This document shows positions 43,246 through 50,702 of a stretch of 57,488 nucleotides of DNA, one piece after another (position 1 is the stretch's first letter; every line of letters starts with the position of its first letter). Source of the stretch: Aphanocapsa lilacina HA4352-LM1 (lineage in GTDB: Bacteria > Cyanobacteriota > Cyanobacteriia > Gloeobacterales > Gloeobacteraceae). The notes under the pieces were generated by a model. The model ran no database searches. It saw only the letters and a list, made by a program, of their open reading frames with translations, and had not been told where the DNA came from. The DNA lies in contig JAHHGR010000026.1 in the NCBI GenBank assembly GCA_019359725.1, positions 1-57,488 on the forward strand. The letters are read 5' to 3'. The position numbers were made by a program, and so were the translations under genes.

Positions 43246-44562
43246 TCAGCTCGGCTTTGCTTCTATTGTCTGCTGTGCGGCGACGTCGGCCGGAAAGCTC
43301 CAGATGAGTCCCAACCACAACCAGAGCAGGCCGTTGATGCGGGCGTCGTAGAAGGGCACATCGGAAAGCCCGAACAGCAAGTAGGAGGCCAGGGCGGCGA
43401 CGAGTCCAGCTAGCTGCCAGCGCGCAACACCCTTTAACATTACTGCCCGCTGCACTCCTGCGCACAGGGTCCACAGATAGAATCCGACCAGCAGCAGGGC
43501 GGCGGGCAGACCGGTTTCGGCGCTGTAGGTGAGATAAAGATTGTGGGCATGGAGCAAATTGGCCGCATTGCGCCCAAAGATTTCGCTTTCGACAAACGGA
43601 AACGTCTGCAGTCCCCAACCGGTCCAGGGGCGCCGGCGGGTCATCTCGAAGGCAATTTGCCAGGCGTCGAAGCGGTTGATGAGCGATTCGAACGAGGCGG
43701 TGCCGCTGGTGACACTCTCGGCCACCTTCTGCCAGAGCGCCGCAGGTACCACCCGCCGCAGCAGTTCGACGACACTCCATTCAGTCGGACCCAGACCGGC
43801 CACCGCCACCACCGCCGCCGCCGCCGCCAGGGAGAGCACCGGCACCAGGCGGCGGGCCACCACCAGCAAAGCGACGCTGGCCAACAGGGCAATGATCCAG
43901 GCGTTGCGCGAGGCGGTCCCCACCAAGGCGATGCCCACCGCCCCAAAGGCTGCCCAGGCCAGGGGCCGCAGGCGCGCTTCACCACCCAGAGCCGTGGACA
44001 GGGCCACCGGCAGTACCAGCAAAAAGTAGGCCGCCGCCGAAGTGGGCCAGGCAAAAAAGGCCGTCACCCGATCGAGGATGCCTGCCTCCTGCTTGGAGCC
44101 AATCACCAGCAGCACCAGGCCCTTGACCGGTTCCCACTGCCAGTTGCTCCCGGAGGCCCACTCGACAAGTCCTACCCCGCCGGTGACAAGCGCCCCCACC
44201 AGCACGACCTGCAGCACCCGGCGCAGCCTGCCGGGACTGTCGACCAGCCGGGCGGCGAGGCCAAAAAACAAAAAAAACGGCCAATAGTTGAATAGCCCCA
44301 GCAGGCTGTCGCCCGGCCGCACGCTAAAAGGAACCACTGCCACCAACACCAAAGCCGTCGCCGCCAGATAGCGTCCGGCCGGACCGAGGCGGTGCCCGAC
44401 GCCGCCTCTGGCCAGAGCCGCCAGGGCCACCAGCCAGCAGGCGAGCGTCACCGGAGAAGCGACAGGTAGCGCAGCAATTCCTGCTAGAAAGGCCATCCAG
44501 CTCAGCCGGGCGGGGGCCGGCCAGGCGAGGGCGCGTCCCGGCGATGGCTTGGCGGTTCTCAA
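43246..44562 (-). CDS. O-antigen ligase family membrane protein
   Basis: About 438 residues with ten or more hydrophobic segments. The periplasmic loop has SFESLINRFDAWQIAFEMTR, RRPWTGWGLQTFPFVESEIF and NAANLLHAHNLYLTYSAETG, the Wzy_C type R-x-x-x-W and H-N-x-x-L features. The start is uncertain: TTG 44562 and TTG 44673 are in frame, and the first ATG is 44496, at the first helix. It lies outside the main EPS block, 12 bp after the DHH phosphoesterase is read, and divergent from the methyltransferase. It probably joins or polymerises a surface glycan; the target is not shown. Confidence 0.75.
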   Translation of the reverse strand: MRTAKPSPGRALAWPAPARLSWMAFLAGIAALPVASPVTLACWLVALAALARGGVGHRLGPAGRYLAATALVLVAVVPFSVRPGDSLLGLFNYWPFFLFFGLAARLVDSPGRLRRVLQVVLVGALVTGGVGLVEWASGSNWQWEPVKGLVLLVIGSKQEAGILDRVTAFFAWPTSAAAYFLLVLPVALSTALGGEARLRPLAWAAFGAVGIALVGTASRNAWIIALLASVALLVVARRLVPVLSLAAAAAVVAVAGLGPTEWSVVELLRRVVPAALWQKVAESVTSGTASFESLINRFDAWQIAFEMTRRRPWTGWGLQTFPFVESEIFGRNAANLLHAHNLYLTYSAETGLPAALLLVGFYLWTLCAGVQRAVMLKGVARWQLAGLVAALASYLLFGLSDVPFYDARINGLLWLWLGLIWSFPADVAAQQTIEAKPS

Positions 44563-44708
44563 AGGGCGTTCACCAGCGAGCGATCTGTTTTTTACGCTAC
44601 CACAGCGGCCCTCGGGGACCGGATTGCGGCTTGCTGCCAAACTGTGAATCGGTGCCTCGATCCAGCGGGGCAAACGGGTAGACTTGGATGCACCCCGCTT
44701 GATGTCCC

Positions 44709-45323
44709 ATGCCGTCCGAGGAATCTTCCGGAGTCGATCAGCCTGCCTTCTGGGAATATCGCTACCGCGGCGGCCAGGATCGTTGGGATCTGGGTCAACC
44801 GGCGCCTACATTTGTGCATTTGCTTTCTAGCTCCGAAGCGCCGCCCTTGGGGACGGTGGCGGTACCGGGCTGCGGGCGCGGCCACGACGCGCTGTTGTTT
44901 GCCGCCCGCGGCTACAAGGTGTGCGGTTTCGATTTTGCCGCCGACGCCATCGCCGATGCCACCCGGCTGGCTTTGCGCGCCGGGGCGGCGGCCACTTTTT
45001 TGCAGCAGGATCTTTTCAACCTGCCCCGGCCGTTCGCGGGGTTGTTCGACCTGGTGGTCGAGCACACCTGCTTTTGCGCCATCGACCCGGTCCGGCGCGA
45101 AGAGTACGTCGAGATCGTCCACTGGCTGCTCAAACCCGGTGGGGAACTGGTGGCCATTTTCTTTGCCCATCCCCGCCCCGGCGGCCCGCCCTACCGCACC
45201 GACGCGGGCGAGATCGAGCGGTTATTCTCGCCGCGCTTCAAGATCACTGCGCTTTTACCCGCGCCGATGTCGGTACCGAGCCGCCGGGGGGAGGAGCTTT
45301 TTGGGCGTTTCGTGCGGGCTTAG
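44709..45323 (+). CDS. SAM-dependent methyltransferase, TPMT-like
   Basis: A 204-residue class-I methyltransferase. The start MPSEESSGVDQPAFWEYRYR, then WDLGQPAPTFVHLLSS, is the typical opening of the thiopurine-methyltransferase-like group. Motif I is VAVPGCGRGHDALLFAARGY; further motifs are VCGFDFAADAIADATRLALR, LFDLVVEHTCFCAIDP and VHWLLKPGGELVAIFFAHP. Substrates of such proteins are small thiols, selenols or halides. No operon partner is visible. Confidence 0.85.
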   Translation: MPSEESSGVDQPAFWEYRYRGGQDRWDLGQPAPTFVHLLSSSEAPPLGTVAVPGCGRGHDALLFAARGYKVCGFDFAADAIADATRLALRAGAAATFLQQDLFNLPRPFAGLFDLVVEHTCFCAIDPVRREEYVEIVHWLLKPGGELVAIFFAHPRPGGPPYRTDAGEIERLFSPRFKITALLPAPMSVPSRRGEELFGRFVRA

Positions 45324-45352
45324 GAAAAATCTACCTGCCAAAGATGGGCCCA

Positions 45353-45484
45353 CAGGGCTGTTTCATTCTCCAAAAACCCCATTCGGCCATGTCAATAAGC
45401 TTGACCTGCTCAACAAGCAATAAGGCTTTTGCCGCTCTCGATTCTCATTTGCATCCAATGCAAAGCTAGAATGAAACAGCCCTG
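45353..45484. mobile_element. MITE-like element with 17-bp terminal inverted repeats
   Basis: CAGGGCTGTTTCATTCT (45353-45369) and its exact reverse complement AGAATGAAACAGCCCTG (45468-45484) bound a 132-bp non-coding stretch. Inside, TTTGCAT and ATGCAAA flank three bases (a small hairpin, about 45449-45465). No obvious target duplication is visible. The right end meets the truncated ISL3-type transposase at its HCQGC codons, so it may have inserted there, or may be the deleted ends of a parent element. Confidence 0.65.
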
Positions 45485-45718
45485 ACAGTGAAATTGACGG
45501 CGGGGGATTTGTAGATGGACGGGTCGTTTGAGAATAGCCAAGTCGCGAATGATTACTTTTGGTGCTTGATGGACACGGTCAATGAACCGTCCACAACCAG
45601 GGCAACGCATGCCGTCACTGAGAGGGCGCAACTGCAACAGCCACCCCTTGTCGGTCTTGGAGTAGGATTCGACGTAGATGTTCGGTAGTTCGAGGAGTTC
45701 GGTGATTTCGAGGCCCAT
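45485..45718 (-). pseudogene. ISL3-family transposase N-terminal remnant
   Basis: The frame from ATG 45718 reads MGLEITELLELPNIYVESYS, then a zinc-ribbon start RCPGCGRFIDRVHQAPKVII, RDLAILKRPVHLQIPRRQFH and CQGC, the N-terminal Zn-binding part of ISL3 transposases. After CQGC the reading meets the inverted-repeat element and the family similarity ends, leaving about 78 of some 400 residues. No DDE catalytic domain is present. A remnant only. Confidence 0.7.
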
Positions 45719-45744
45719 TGGCAGAATGTATAGCTGCACACATT

Positions 45745-45870
45745 CTACACACTCGTTTCAGGAGACCCGGCGTGCAGACGTTCACGTGCCCAGTTAGGCA
45801 TTTGCTCAGACATGAGTTTGTGCAACTGTGCAGGAGAATGTGTGATAGTTAGATTTAGAAGTCGAGGCAT
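45745..45870 (-). pseudogene. IS630-like transposase N-terminal remnant
   Basis: A 41-codon frame, MPRLLNLTITHSPAQLHKLM then SEQMPNWARERLHA, matches the pattern of IS630-type transposase N-termini (a short lead, a helix, then A-R/K-E-R-L-x-x-L). After ARERLHA the frame runs into GSPETSV, outside the family pattern and in line with a break by the ISL3-type left end near 45760. The evidence is short, so the family is tentative. Confidence 0.4.
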
Positions 45871-45914
45871 CGGTTTTCGCAGAATTACTACTCCCTATTA
45901 TACCGCTTAAATAT

Positions 45915-46343
45915 TTAGTGATTTGGTATTACAGGCCTCGATACTGTTACAAATCTGCTTCGAGTCGCGATCCTAGTAAATGGATCATAAGCACCCGTTA
46001 CCACAGCATTATTGTTGGTGGATCGATTTCCTAATGCTTGCTCTCGGGGGCGTGCAGTTGTCCAAAAGCGAATGATCGAGTATTCATCTCTAACCTCAGG
46101 TTTACTAAGTACAAACGCGCTTATTCCTGATGGCGAAAACTCCTGTTGCATTTGCTGGCCGCCGATATTATTCGCTGCTGCAACCATAGCTGTTCGTAAG
46201 GCACTTTTAAGTACAGACTTCTCAATGATCTGATCCGCAAAAGCTCTAGCATCGTTGTAATGATTTTGACTATTGATGCTGGTGGCGGTCATCATTGGAA
46301 TGACAAGTATTAACAACAGAAGGCAGATGATTACGGAGGGCAT
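45915..46343 (-). CDS. Small single-span membrane protein beside a pilin-like gene
   Basis: A 142-residue protein starting MPSVIICLLLLILVIPMMTA at 46343, with a single N-terminal hydrophobic segment and a soluble part (NSQNHYNDARAFADQIIEKS, VRDEYSIIRFWTTARPREQA). It lies directly after, and overlaps by 13 bp, the pilin-like gene upstream. I do not recognise a family. Its layout (leader, helix, mixed soluble domain) and neighbour suggest a minor pilin or pilus assembly protein, as in PilX-type proteins; this is inference. Confidence 0.5.
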   Translation of the reverse strand: MPSVIICLLLLILVIPMMTATSINSQNHYNDARAFADQIIEKSVLKSALRTAMVAAANNIGGQQMQQEFSPSGISAFVLSKPEVRDEYSIIRFWTTARPREQALGNRSTNNNAVVTGAYDPFTRIATRSRFVTVSRPVIPNH

Positions 46344-46894
46344 TGGCGCGTATCTCCAATGATGTACATCAGATGTGAACCGCTCTCTTTGGGACCTGTT
46401 AATAGATAGCTGAAAAGCACTGGCGAGTCGCTGAGTTTGCGGTCGTAAGGTTCGTTGATAAGGATGCCGCCCGTCTGGCCGCTGCCTTCGTAAATGGATA
46501 GCGCAGGTGTCTCGACAGCAGCCTGCGCGAACAGTGCCTGGATCTCCTCGGGTGAACGATTGTTCACAGCTAGTAAGGTTGCGGGCTTCACGCATCCCTG
46601 AAAATCAACGTTGACAAACTCTTTGGTGCTCTCAGGGGTGAGCGGATAGCTGCCGGCGAGGCTGGTGGCCTGGAAGGCCGGATTGTCCCAGTTGTTTGCT
46701 GTTTGCTCGCTGGCCAACTGGTCGAAATAATCGATGAATTCGGCAAAACGCATGATGATTTGGCCTTTGAGCACACTCTCGCGCGTGGATACCGTCACCG
46801 CCGTCAGTCCGCCAACACCCGCCAGAATAGCCGTCGCCACCAGGATGCCAACCAATGATTCGCCGCGGGTTGTGCGTATAGAAGAAGTGGCCAC
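46331..46894 (-). CDS. PilV-like type IV pilin-related protein
   Basis: About 187 residues from GTG 46894 (MATSSIRTTRG), a short basic leader of prepilin type; a TTG at 46948 is an alternative start. After the likely cut behind Gly11 comes ESLVGILVATAILAGVGGLT, the hydrophobic stalk of a class III (type IV pilin) protein. The usual order is F-S-L-V-E, but here it is E-S-L-V-G: Glu is at position +1 and the expected Glu5 is Gly. The soluble part has two Cys (DFQGCVKP, DTRQCPP), possibly a disulphide. It may be a minor pilin or a secretion pseudopilin. It is paired with the gene downstream. Confidence 0.6.
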   Translation of the reverse strand: MATSSIRTTRGESLVGILVATAILAGVGGLTAVTVSTRESVLKGQIIMRFAEFIDYFDQLASEQTANNWDNPAFQATSLAGSYPLTPESTKEFVNVDFQGCVKPATLLAVNNRSPEEIQALFAQAAVETPALSIYEGSGQTGGILINEPYDRKLSDSPVLFSYLLTGPKESGSHLMYIIGDTRQCPP

Positions 46895-47376
46895 TGTGCC
46901 CAGGAACAAGGACAACCCGATTAAATTCCATTCTTGGGAAATTTGCAAGCGACAGTGCTTAGTTTCAGGTCTTAGGGAAAACTATTGACCATCTGGGCCG
47001 TGTACCCTTTGTCTACACCGCCTTACTCTCCGAGATATCCGCAGCCCAGCGGCGAGCAAGTCTTTGTGGCGCAGTCGACACGCATCGTGCAGGCCCTAGA
47101 AGAGTAAACCCAGCCCACCCACCGATTCTCGTGCTTCTCCGTTCCGCTAAGTCCGGGGGGTGTCGGGGGGCTGGCAGCCCTCCGACGCGGGGAGGTTGGA
47201 GAGCGCGAGAGGGGAAGCGCGAAGGGGGTTCCGCCTCTCGCTCCACAGACCCTCGTGCAAAGCCAACCCCCAAGTCTCAGGTTCCAGGATGAAGGCAAAC
47301 GTCCATAAGGTTGCAGGTGGCCTACAGTGTACGCGGAACCTTAACCGCTTTAAGCTGAGAAAAACTCGACCGACCC
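46895..47376. other. Gene-free stretch with GC-rich hairpins
   Basis: About 480 bp with no convincing gene. GTCGGGGGGCT (47162-47172) and AGCCCTCCGAC (47176-47186) form an 11-bp stem with one G-U pair, and GAGCGCGAGAGG (47201-47212) pairs with CCTCTCGCTC (47234-47243) with a 2-base bulge. The stretch 47150-47250 is strongly G-rich on the plus strand. It looks like an interspersed repeat or a structured RNA. I cannot assign it to a known RNA family. A promoter for the hydrolase gene must also lie here. Confidence 0.4.
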
Positions 47377-48219
47377 ATGCCCTATCTAGAAATCGACGGC
47401 ACCAGGCACTTTTACGTCCTCAGCGGCCAACCCAAGCCGAGGCGGGTGCCCCTGGTGCTGGTGCACGGCTGGTGCGGTTCGTCGCGCTACTGGGAACCTG
47501 TTGCTGAGACCTGGGCAGAGAGGACCGTGTGTCTGCGCTACGACCTGCGCGGGTTCGGGCAATCTCCCCTCACACCTGATTCGAGCCAGGATTTTTCACT
47601 GGAAGCCTATAGCCGCGAACTGCTGGCCCTCATTGACCAGCTCGGGTTCGAGCGCATCGACCTCAACGCCCACTCGATGGGAGCCTCGATCGGCCTGGCC
47701 TTTGCCAATTTGTTTCCCGAGCGCGTGCGCAAACTGGTGCTCACCTGCACCGGCGTGTTTCAGTACGAAGCTCTGCTGTTCGAGACGTTTTATCTGGCAA
47801 GCAACGTGGTGATCGCGGTGCGGCCTGCCTGGATGGTGAATTTTGCCGTCGCCCGCAAAGCCTTCCAGCGGCGGTTCGTCTACAAGTTGCTCGAAGATCG
47901 CTGGGCACGGTTGTTTATCGAAGACTACGTCGTCGCTCATCAGGCAGCCGCACAGGGGACGCTCTATAGTTCGATCGGCAAACACGCCACCTACGAGATG
48001 CCCGACGCTTTTCGCAAACTCGCGGTGCCGACTTTGCTGATTAGCGGCGAGTACGACCAGATTATTCCCGCAGCAGGAGCGAAGCGGGCAGTGGCAGTCA
48101 ATCCCGGCCTGAAGCTGAAGATCATTCCCCAGACGGGACATTTTCCGATGCTCGAAGCGCCCGGCGCCTACCTGGAGTCGATGAACAGCTTCCTGGAGTC
48201 CCCCGGATCCGGGGCTTAA
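47377..48219 (+). CDS. Alpha/beta hydrolase
   Basis: A 280-residue alpha/beta hydrolase. It begins MPYLEIDGTRHFYVLSG, has the oxyanion segment VPLVLVHGWCGSSRYWEP, then YDLRGFGQSPLTPDSSQDFS and the nucleophile elbow DLNAHSMGASIGLAFANLFP (Ser in H-S-M-G). The acid is in LLISGEYDQIIPAAG and the His in IIPQTGHFPMLEAPGAYLES. The length and motif spacing are normal. It could be an esterase or a haloalkane-like hydrolase; substrate unknown. Confidence 0.92.
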   Translation: MPYLEIDGTRHFYVLSGQPKPRRVPLVLVHGWCGSSRYWEPVAETWAERTVCLRYDLRGFGQSPLTPDSSQDFSLEAYSRELLALIDQLGFERIDLNAHSMGASIGLAFANLFPERVRKLVLTCTGVFQYEALLFETFYLASNVVIAVRPAWMVNFAVARKAFQRRFVYKLLEDRWARLFIEDYVVAHQAAAQGTLYSSIGKHATYEMPDAFRKLAVPTLLISGEYDQIIPAAGAKRAVAVNPGLKLKIIPQTGHFPMLEAPGAYLESMNSFLESPGSGA

Positions 48220-48278
48220 TCCCCACTAACTTGGTGGAGATTTAGTATCATAGGAGAGTCGTCGCGCGAGGTGCGGCC

Positions 48279-48701
48279 GTGGAACTTTCCGCCAAAAGTG
48301 AATACGCTCTGCTTGCCATGCTGCAGCTGGCCCTCGGCCACGGCAAGGGCGAGCCGATGCAAATCAAAGAAATTGCCCAGTGCCAGTCGATACCCGACCG
48401 CTATCTGGAGCAGTTGCTGGCAGACCTGCGCCGCCACGGGCTGGTCAAATCCCAACGCGGAGCGCGGGGGGGGTACCTGCTTGCGCGCGAACCGTTTGCC
48501 ATCCACCTGCTGGAAATTGTCCAGTGCATCGAAGGGCAGGACGAAAACGAGACGGCCCCCAATACCCTCGAAGCGAGCATCGTCCGCGAGGCGTGGGACG
48601 AATCGCGCCGGGCGGCCGAGCAAGTGCTCAAAGGCCATACGCTCCAAAAGCTCTGCGAACTGCACGACCGCCGCCAGAGCACCGTCATGTACTATATCTA
48701 A
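48279..48701 (+). CDS. Rrf2-family transcription regulator
   Basis: A 140-residue Rrf2 protein from GTG 48279 (MELSAKSEYALLAMLQLALG), with GAGGTG upstream. The winged helix has EPMQIKEIAQCQSIPDRYLE, QLLADLRRHGLVKSQRGARG and GYLLAREPFAIHLLEIVQCI. It lacks the three-Cys cluster of IscR/NsrR; only single Cys occur, so it does not look like an Fe-S sensor. It is 15 bp upstream of cysK, which recalls CymR/CysR-type control of cysteine synthesis. Confidence 0.93.
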   Translation: MELSAKSEYALLAMLQLALGHGKGEPMQIKEIAQCQSIPDRYLEQLLADLRRHGLVKSQRGARGGYLLAREPFAIHLLEIVQCIEGQDENETAPNTLEASIVREAWDESRRAAEQVLKGHTLQKLCELHDRRQSTVMYYI

Positions 48702-48716
48702 GCGAACCTGCCACCC

Positions 48717-49679
48717 ATGCATATCGCTCACGACATCACCGAACTGATCGGCCGCACTCCGCTGGTGCAGCTCAACCGTATCCCGGCCGCCGAGGGTGCC
48801 CTTGCCCGCATCGTGGTCAAACTCGAAAGTTTCAACCCGGCCGCCTCCGTCAAAGACCGCATCGGCGTCTCGATGATCAACGAAGCCGAAAAGTCGGGCT
48901 TTATCCTGCCGGGCAAAACAACACTGGTCGAACCCACCTCCGGCAACACCGGCATCGCCCTGGCCATGGTGGCGGCGGCGCGCGGCTACCGGCTCATCCT
49001 CACGATGCCCGAGACGATGAGCAGTGAGCGGCGGGCGCTCCTGCGGGCCTACGGCGCCCAACTCGAATTGACCCCCGGTTCAGAAGGAATGCGCGGGGCG
49101 ATCCGCCGCGCCGAGGAGATTACCCGCGAAGTGCCCGACGCGTTTATACTCCAGCAGTTTCGCAACCCCGCCAATCCCAAGATCCACCGCGAGACGACCG
49201 CCGAAGAACTCTGGCGCGACACCGACGGGCAGATGGATGTCTTTGTCTCCGGGGTGGGTACCGGCGGCACCGTGACCGGAGTGGGCGAAGTCTGGAAGGT
49301 GCGCAAGCCCGGCGTGCAGATTGTGGCGGTGGAACCGGCGGCAAGCCCGGTGCTCTCCGGCGGTAAACCCGGATCGCACCTCATCCAGGGCATCGGCGCG
49401 GGCTTTGTGCCGGATGTACTGCGGCGCGACGTGATCGACGAAGTGATCGCCGTAGCCGACGACAAGGCCCTCGAATACAGCCGCAGACTTGCCAAAGAAG
49501 AAGGGCTTCTCTCGGGCATCTCTACCGGGGCGGCTCTGTGGGCGGCTCTGCAGCTGGCCAAGCGTCCCGAGAACACCGGCAAGCTCATTGTCTTTATTCA
49601 ACCCAGCTTCGGCGAGCGCTACTTGAGCACGGCCCTGTTCCAGAATGAAGGGCAATCGCCCACCGCCGTCGCCCGCTAG
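48717..49679 (+). CDS. cysK: Cysteine synthase A
   Basis: A 320-residue O-acetylserine sulfhydrylase. It has [20 protein letters not shown], the PLP Lys in [20 protein letters not shown], the substrate loop [20 protein letters not shown] and [20 protein letters not shown]. The C-terminus has [20 protein letters not shown]. It uses O-acetylserine and sulfide to form cysteine in the cytoplasm. It is probably co-transcribed with the Rrf2 gene 15 bp upstream. Confidence 0.97.
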   Translation: MHIAHDITELIGRTPLVQLNRIPAAEGALARIVVKLESFNPAASVKDRIGVSMINEAEKSGFILPGKTTLVEPTSGNTGIALAMVAAARGYRLILTMPETMSSERRALLRAYGAQLELTPGSEGMRGAIRRAEEITREVPDAFILQQFRNPANPKIHRETTAEELWRDTDGQMDVFVSGVGTGGTVTGVGEVWKVRKPGVQIVAVEPAASPVLSGGKPGSHLIQGIGAGFVPDVLRRDVIDEVIAVADDKALEYSRRLAKEEGLLSGISTGAALWAALQLAKRPENTGKLIVFIQPSFGERYLSTALFQNEGQSPTAVAR

Positions 49680-49821
49680 GAGCGGTCGGTAAGCCGCCGG
49701 TTGCGTTGCAAAAAATAGTGGCTATCCCTACAGGAAAATGCAGGCAATAGTCGATGCGTAATCCTGCGGTAGTAGGGTTCGTTTCTGCTGTGCTTCGTGC
49801 ACACCACCCCAGAGACAAAAA

Positions 49822-50388
49822 ATGCCAAACAACAACGACGACAAGGGCAGTAGCGACGATACCACCGGGAATCTGTCCCATGAGGAAAACGGCCACGAGC
49901 CGGATCCCAAACCCGCCGGGGGGACACCGACGGACGACGAGTTGGGAGGCGAGACCGAGAACCCCCAAAATTTCAGCGAAGAACCCCTTCCAGAGGATGT
50001 GCAAGGCTTCCAGATGCCGGATTGGCTGGATCCTGCCGACGGCGACATCTTCGGCATGGACAACGACACCGCTATGTTGGTCGGCGGCATTGCGACTGCT
50101 GGAGTGCTGGCGATTTCTGGTGCCGGCGCGCTGGCGGCCGGTGGAGCGCTGGCTACCGGCCTCGTGTTGGGTTTAGGGGACGACCTGCTGTTCGACCAGG
50201 GTAACGAGACCGTCGAGGCGTCGGCCGACGGCGTCGAGGGCGCAGAAGGGGAAACGGAGGTCGGCTTCGTCGCCGACACCGAGGACACCTTCGCGCAGGA
50301 CGACAGCTTCGATGAGAACGCCAATTTCTATTCCGAAGACCCAGAATTCTACGCTGCGGAGGAGCCGCAGTACGGAGACACCGCTTAG
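49822..50388 (+). CDS. Acidic hypothetical protein with central hydrophobic segment
   Basis: A 188-residue protein I do not recognise. The N-terminal third is Asp/Glu/Pro-rich (MPNNNDDKGSSDDTTGNLSH), a short motif QMPDWLDPADGDIFGMDNDT leads to a Gly/Ala-rich hydrophobic segment (about residues 85-120, AMLVGGIATAGVLAISGAGA), and the C-terminal third is again very acidic (AEGETEVGFVADTEDTFAQD). The pattern could be a bitopic membrane protein with acidic flanks or a glycine-zipper. It starts 142 bp after cysK on the same strand. Its frame ends just before the small unit at 50458. Confidence 0.55.
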   Translation: MPNNNDDKGSSDDTTGNLSHEENGHEPDPKPAGGTPTDDELGGETENPQNFSEEPLPEDVQGFQMPDWLDPADGDIFGMDNDTAMLVGGIATAGVLAISGAGALAAGGALATGLVLGLGDDLLFDQGNETVEASADGVEGAEGETEVGFVADTEDTFAQDDSFDENANFYSEDPEFYAAEEPQYGDTA

Positions 50389-50457
50389 TACCGCTTGCGT
50401 TTGGAGGGTGGTCGTTCGGTCATTATCCCCGGCGGTGCAGGTATCTGGGCACGGAGT

Positions 50458-50487
50458 TGCCACTACGACCGGGGCGCTGTTATATTC
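50458..50487 (+). promoter_or_regulatory. Promoter for the small unit at 50500-50697
   Basis: TTGCCA (50458-50463) and TATATT (50482-50487) are separated by 18 bases. The expected start is near 50494, about 40 bases before the small ORF. Both boxes deviate from consensus by one or two bases only. Confidence 0.6.
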
Positions 50488-50534
50488 GTGAGGAACATCA
50501 ACATTCACCAAATAGGAAAAGGGAGGTGGTGCCG

Positions 50535-50609
50535 ATGAGTATACCTGGTACTAACTTGAATCTTCGGACCGCAAACGGTCGGCTGTGCGCCGGAGCTGTG
50601 GCTCTCTAA
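50535..50609 (+). CDS. 24-codon small ORF with strong ribosome site
   Basis: MSIPGTNLNLRTANGRLCAG then AVAL and a TAA stop (50607-50609). The ATG is preceded by GGGAGGTGG, a near-perfect Shine-Dalgarno, spaced a little over five bases away. The frame is not a shadow of a larger gene. Downstream lie a hairpin (about 50619-50640, TTCGGCAGTC against GACTGCGGAA with one mismatch) and a strong terminator, so it looks like a self-contained transcript of about 200 bases. It may encode a tiny protein, a leader or bacteriocin-like peptide, or be an RNA gene with an incidental frame. I know no family for it. Confidence 0.5.
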   Translation: MSIPGTNLNLRTANGRLCAGAVAL

Positions 50610-50658
50610 GAGTTTCCTTTCGGCAGTCAAGACTGCGGAATATCCAGATTCGCCGGGA

Positions 50659-50697
50659 CGCCCCCTTAGCAACTGCTGAGGGGGCGACTGGTTTTTA
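50659..50697 (+). terminator. Terminator of the small unit
   Basis: CGCCCCCTTAGC (50659-50670) pairs with GCTGAGGGGGCG (50675-50686), with one G-U pair and a 4-base loop, followed by ACTGG and five T (50692-50696). It is on the plus strand; the minus strand shows no T run, so it does not belong to plsX, whose stop is close by. Confidence 0.8.
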
Positions 50698-50702
50698 ACC
50701 GG

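Noticed and set aside
47013..47298. Two overlapping minus-strand frames of 86 and 91 codons
   Set aside because: Both run through the G-rich hairpin region and have Pro/Arg/Ala-rich low-complexity sequence in two frames, as expected from non-coding repeats.
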